A stretch of DNA of 64,000 bases, taken from positions 100,704 to 164,703 of the forward strand of contig NZ_BQYK01000008.1 in NCBI RefSeq assembly GCF_023168145.1, read 5' to 3'. Made by a program: the position numbers and the translations under genes. Shown here one piece after another: positions 62,810-64,000 of this stretch. Position 1 is the stretch's first letter. Every line of letters starts with the position of its first letter. Under the pieces are notes generated by a model. It did not search any database, was not told the DNA's origin, and worked only from the letters and a program-made list of their open reading frames with translations. Source of the DNA: Sporosarcina sp. NCCP-2222. Its GTDB lineage: Bacteria; Bacillota; Bacilli; Bacillales_A; Planococcaceae.

Positions 62810-63310
62810 TTATTTTCGATCTTCCACATCGAGTTTGCTGCCTTCATTATACGTAATCTCCACCTCGAACTTTTCATAGTCCGCCTGCAGGTTAAAGACT
62901 TTTAGCACTTGGTTAATGGTTTCTTCCTTCGTACTCTCATTTGACAAATCAAACTGCTGTACTTTAGGGTACAGATCGTCAAATGCTTCCTGCCCGTTTA
63001 GATAGATTTGATTCACTTCGTCCTCTATTTTCGCTTTGATTGGTTCATTTTGGTCCTGCTCAATTTCCGCTTCATATTCTTTGTCTTTACCGTATGAAAT
63101 CTCCACTTCAATTTCTTGGAAGCTTAGCTTATCCATGTCTGCCTTTATTTGATCTGTGTCAGATGTTTTGTCAGTCGTAGTAGTGTCATTCGGTTGACTG
63201 GCGGGCACATTCGTTGTTCCTTCTTCTGCACTTGGATCATTCTGATCGCTTCCACACGCCGCGAGACTAATCACCATGAGGGAAATGAGGGCGATATATA
63301 TGCCTTTCAT
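62810..63310 (-). CDS. YusW-like lipoprotein
   Basis: 166 residues behind AAGGAGG. The signal peptide ends in the lipobox SLAACG. A Thr/Asp-rich linker follows, then the YusW-like domain (FQEIEVEISYGKDKEYEAEIEQ; IYLNGQEAFDDLYPKVQQFDLS). Very acidic, cell-surface, function unknown. Confidence 0.82.
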   Translation of the reverse strand: MKGIYIALISLMVISLAACGSDQNDPSAEEGTTNVPASQPNDTTTTDKTSDTDQIKADMDKLSFQEIEVEISYGKDKEYEAEIEQDQNEPIKAKIEDEVNQIYLNGQEAFDDLYPKVQQFDLSNESTKEETINQVLKVFNLQADYEKFEVEITYNEGSKLDVEDRK

Positions 63311-63670
63311 CCAATCTACCTCCTTGTTTTGTTCTTCTACTATAGTTCCCTCTTATGTATATTCTAATCGTTTCTTAGGATTTATGAGGAACGGTGTTTC
63401 CAAGTAAGACGAGTACCTGATTTCATGATGTTCAAAGAATATCTTGATAAAAAAAACAGTTTCCCCAATTGCCTATGATTCGTAGGACAATAAGGAAACT
63501 GGCATGAAACTGCATAATTAATTTATTGGAATTGAACTAAAGTCGAACCAAGAGGAAGTCACTTGAATATAAGTATCGGATTCGATATAATGAACATAAT
63601 TATAAGAGAGAAGTGCGTCAACACCTCTCTCTACAACTGCTGCCTTTTAGGTGGTGGCTGTCAAATTACA
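63311..63670. other. Intergenic region with a strong minus-strand terminator, possible small RNA
   Basis: A long stem (AGTTTCC-AATTG...CAAT-GGAAACT, 63458-63501) is followed on the minus strand by GTTTTTTTT. About 90 nt upstream on the same strand TTGACG and TATGTT are 17 bp apart (about 63584-63612). Together they could define a short untranslated transcript of about 110-130 nt. No ORF is supported here. Confidence 0.4.
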
Positions 63671-63817
63671 TCATTTCTTTCGAAAACCACCCTTTAGCTT
63701 CCTACGGCGCAGGGTGGTTTTCTTGTCTTCCAAAAATTTTTTCTGAAATACATACGCTGTCGTTCCACGCACGATTCCTTTCAAAACTTCTTGCAGGAAT
63801 GCAAGAAAAAGCTCCAT
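63671..63817 (-). CDS. Small basic protein, 48 residues
   Basis: The ATG at 63817 is 6 nt after a perfect GGAGGTG. The peptide has a mildly hydrophobic N-terminal helix (MELFLAFLQEVLKGIVRG) and a very basic tail (KKTTLRRRKLKGGFRKK). The last codons lie inside a strong stem-loop terminator active in both directions. An extended -10 (TGATAGAAT) lies upstream near 63888. It is not recognised; the layout could suit a type I toxin or a regulatory peptide. Confidence 0.5.
   Translation of the reverse strand: MELFLAFLQEVLKGIVRGTTAYVFQKKFLEDKKTTLRRRKLKGGFRKK
63683..63721. terminator. Bidirectional terminator inside the small ORF
   Basis: An 11-bp perfect stem AAAACCACCCT / AGGGTGGTTTT. On the + strand it is followed by CTTGTCTTCC, on the minus strand by CGAAAG, so it is better as a + strand terminator and would end an antisense transcript. 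Confidence 0.65.
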
Positions 63818-64000
63818 CGGCATCACCTCCTTTCCAAAAGGAAAAGAAGAATGACAACCGACCACCCTATGCAGTTGTCTTTTTATTCTATCACAAAACC
63901 CGAAATGGATATAGATTCCAAACGACTGTTACTTGCGGATAATCCACAATTCTTCAATGGATTTCAGGATCTATTTATCCTACCTTAAGTATCAAATCAC

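Noticed and set aside
1..64000. tRNA or rRNA genes, intact insertion sequences, prophage
   Set aside because: No cloverleaf-like runs, rRNA signatures, transposase, integrase or phage structural genes were recognised anywhere in the window.

Overview
The window looks like a chromosomal segment of a low-to-mid GC Gram-positive bacterium of the Bacillales, most likely family Planococcaceae (Sporosarcina-like). This rests on the complete C30 carotenoid (staphyloxanthin-type) operon, strong Bacillus-type ribosome binding sites with many TTG and GTG starts, an L-box lysine riboswitch, a cre-like site and a Bacillus/Planococcaceae-type interspersed palindromic repeat. No tRNA, rRNA, prophage or intact insertion sequence was seen. 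Genus assignment is inference.

Layout. 0-7 kb: an APC permease (cut by the window edge) and an isochorismatase-family hydrolase lie behind a lysine riboswitch; next comes a regulator, YfcC-type carrier, M20 amidohydrolase and enolase-superfamily epimerase set. 7-9 kb: small genes and a 27-unit tandem array with an exact 20-bp period. 8.8-15.7 kb: a ribonucleoside salvage regulon (CNT transporter, LacI-type repressor, and an operon of ribokinase, M20 amidohydrolase, nucleoside hydrolase and NCS2-type permease) tied together by three matching operators. 16.7-22.3 kb: crtN-crtM-crtP-crtQ-crtO. 22-27 kb: acetyltransferases and a unit of an altered ureohydrolase, a YheO-like regulator and an Nramp-like transporter without the usual metal ligands. 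27-42 kb: mostly ordinary chromosomal genes (phosphotransferase, Nudix, PLA2-like protein, oligopeptidase B, SulP/Usp, NrnB) plus a broken beta-lactamase-like gene carrying a piece of another gene.

42.4-46.4 kb is a decayed, rearranged patch: a duplicated 3' fragment of an amidohydrolase, remains of an EamA transporter and of an RlmD-type rRNA methyltransferase, a 544-bp MITE-like element with terminal inverted repeats, and an acyltransferase/SGNH hydrolase pair. 46.4-49.7 kb carries two tandem cytosine-deaminase-like amidohydrolases and an ankyrin lipoprotein.

49.9-62.2 kb holds two catabolic units, each with a PAS/AAA+/Fis-type activator lacking the GAFTGA loop. The first (scoA-scoB-gntP-SDR) fits uptake and use of 3-hydroxybutyrate/acetoacetate, with a cre site and three TCCGG-N4-CCGGA palindromes upstream. 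The second (amidohydrolase, APC permease, M20 amidohydrolase, glutamine-synthetase-like enzyme) has the two enzyme types that are fused in fungal FluG and plant NodGS, as separate genes; its divergent regulator has also lost the Walker B acids. The window ends with a truncated TetR gene, a YusW-like lipoprotein and a small ORF whose 3' end lies in a bidirectional terminator. The best candidates for something undescribed are the split-FluG operon, the ureohydrolase/Nramp-like unit and the lysine-riboswitch hydrolase/permease unit.
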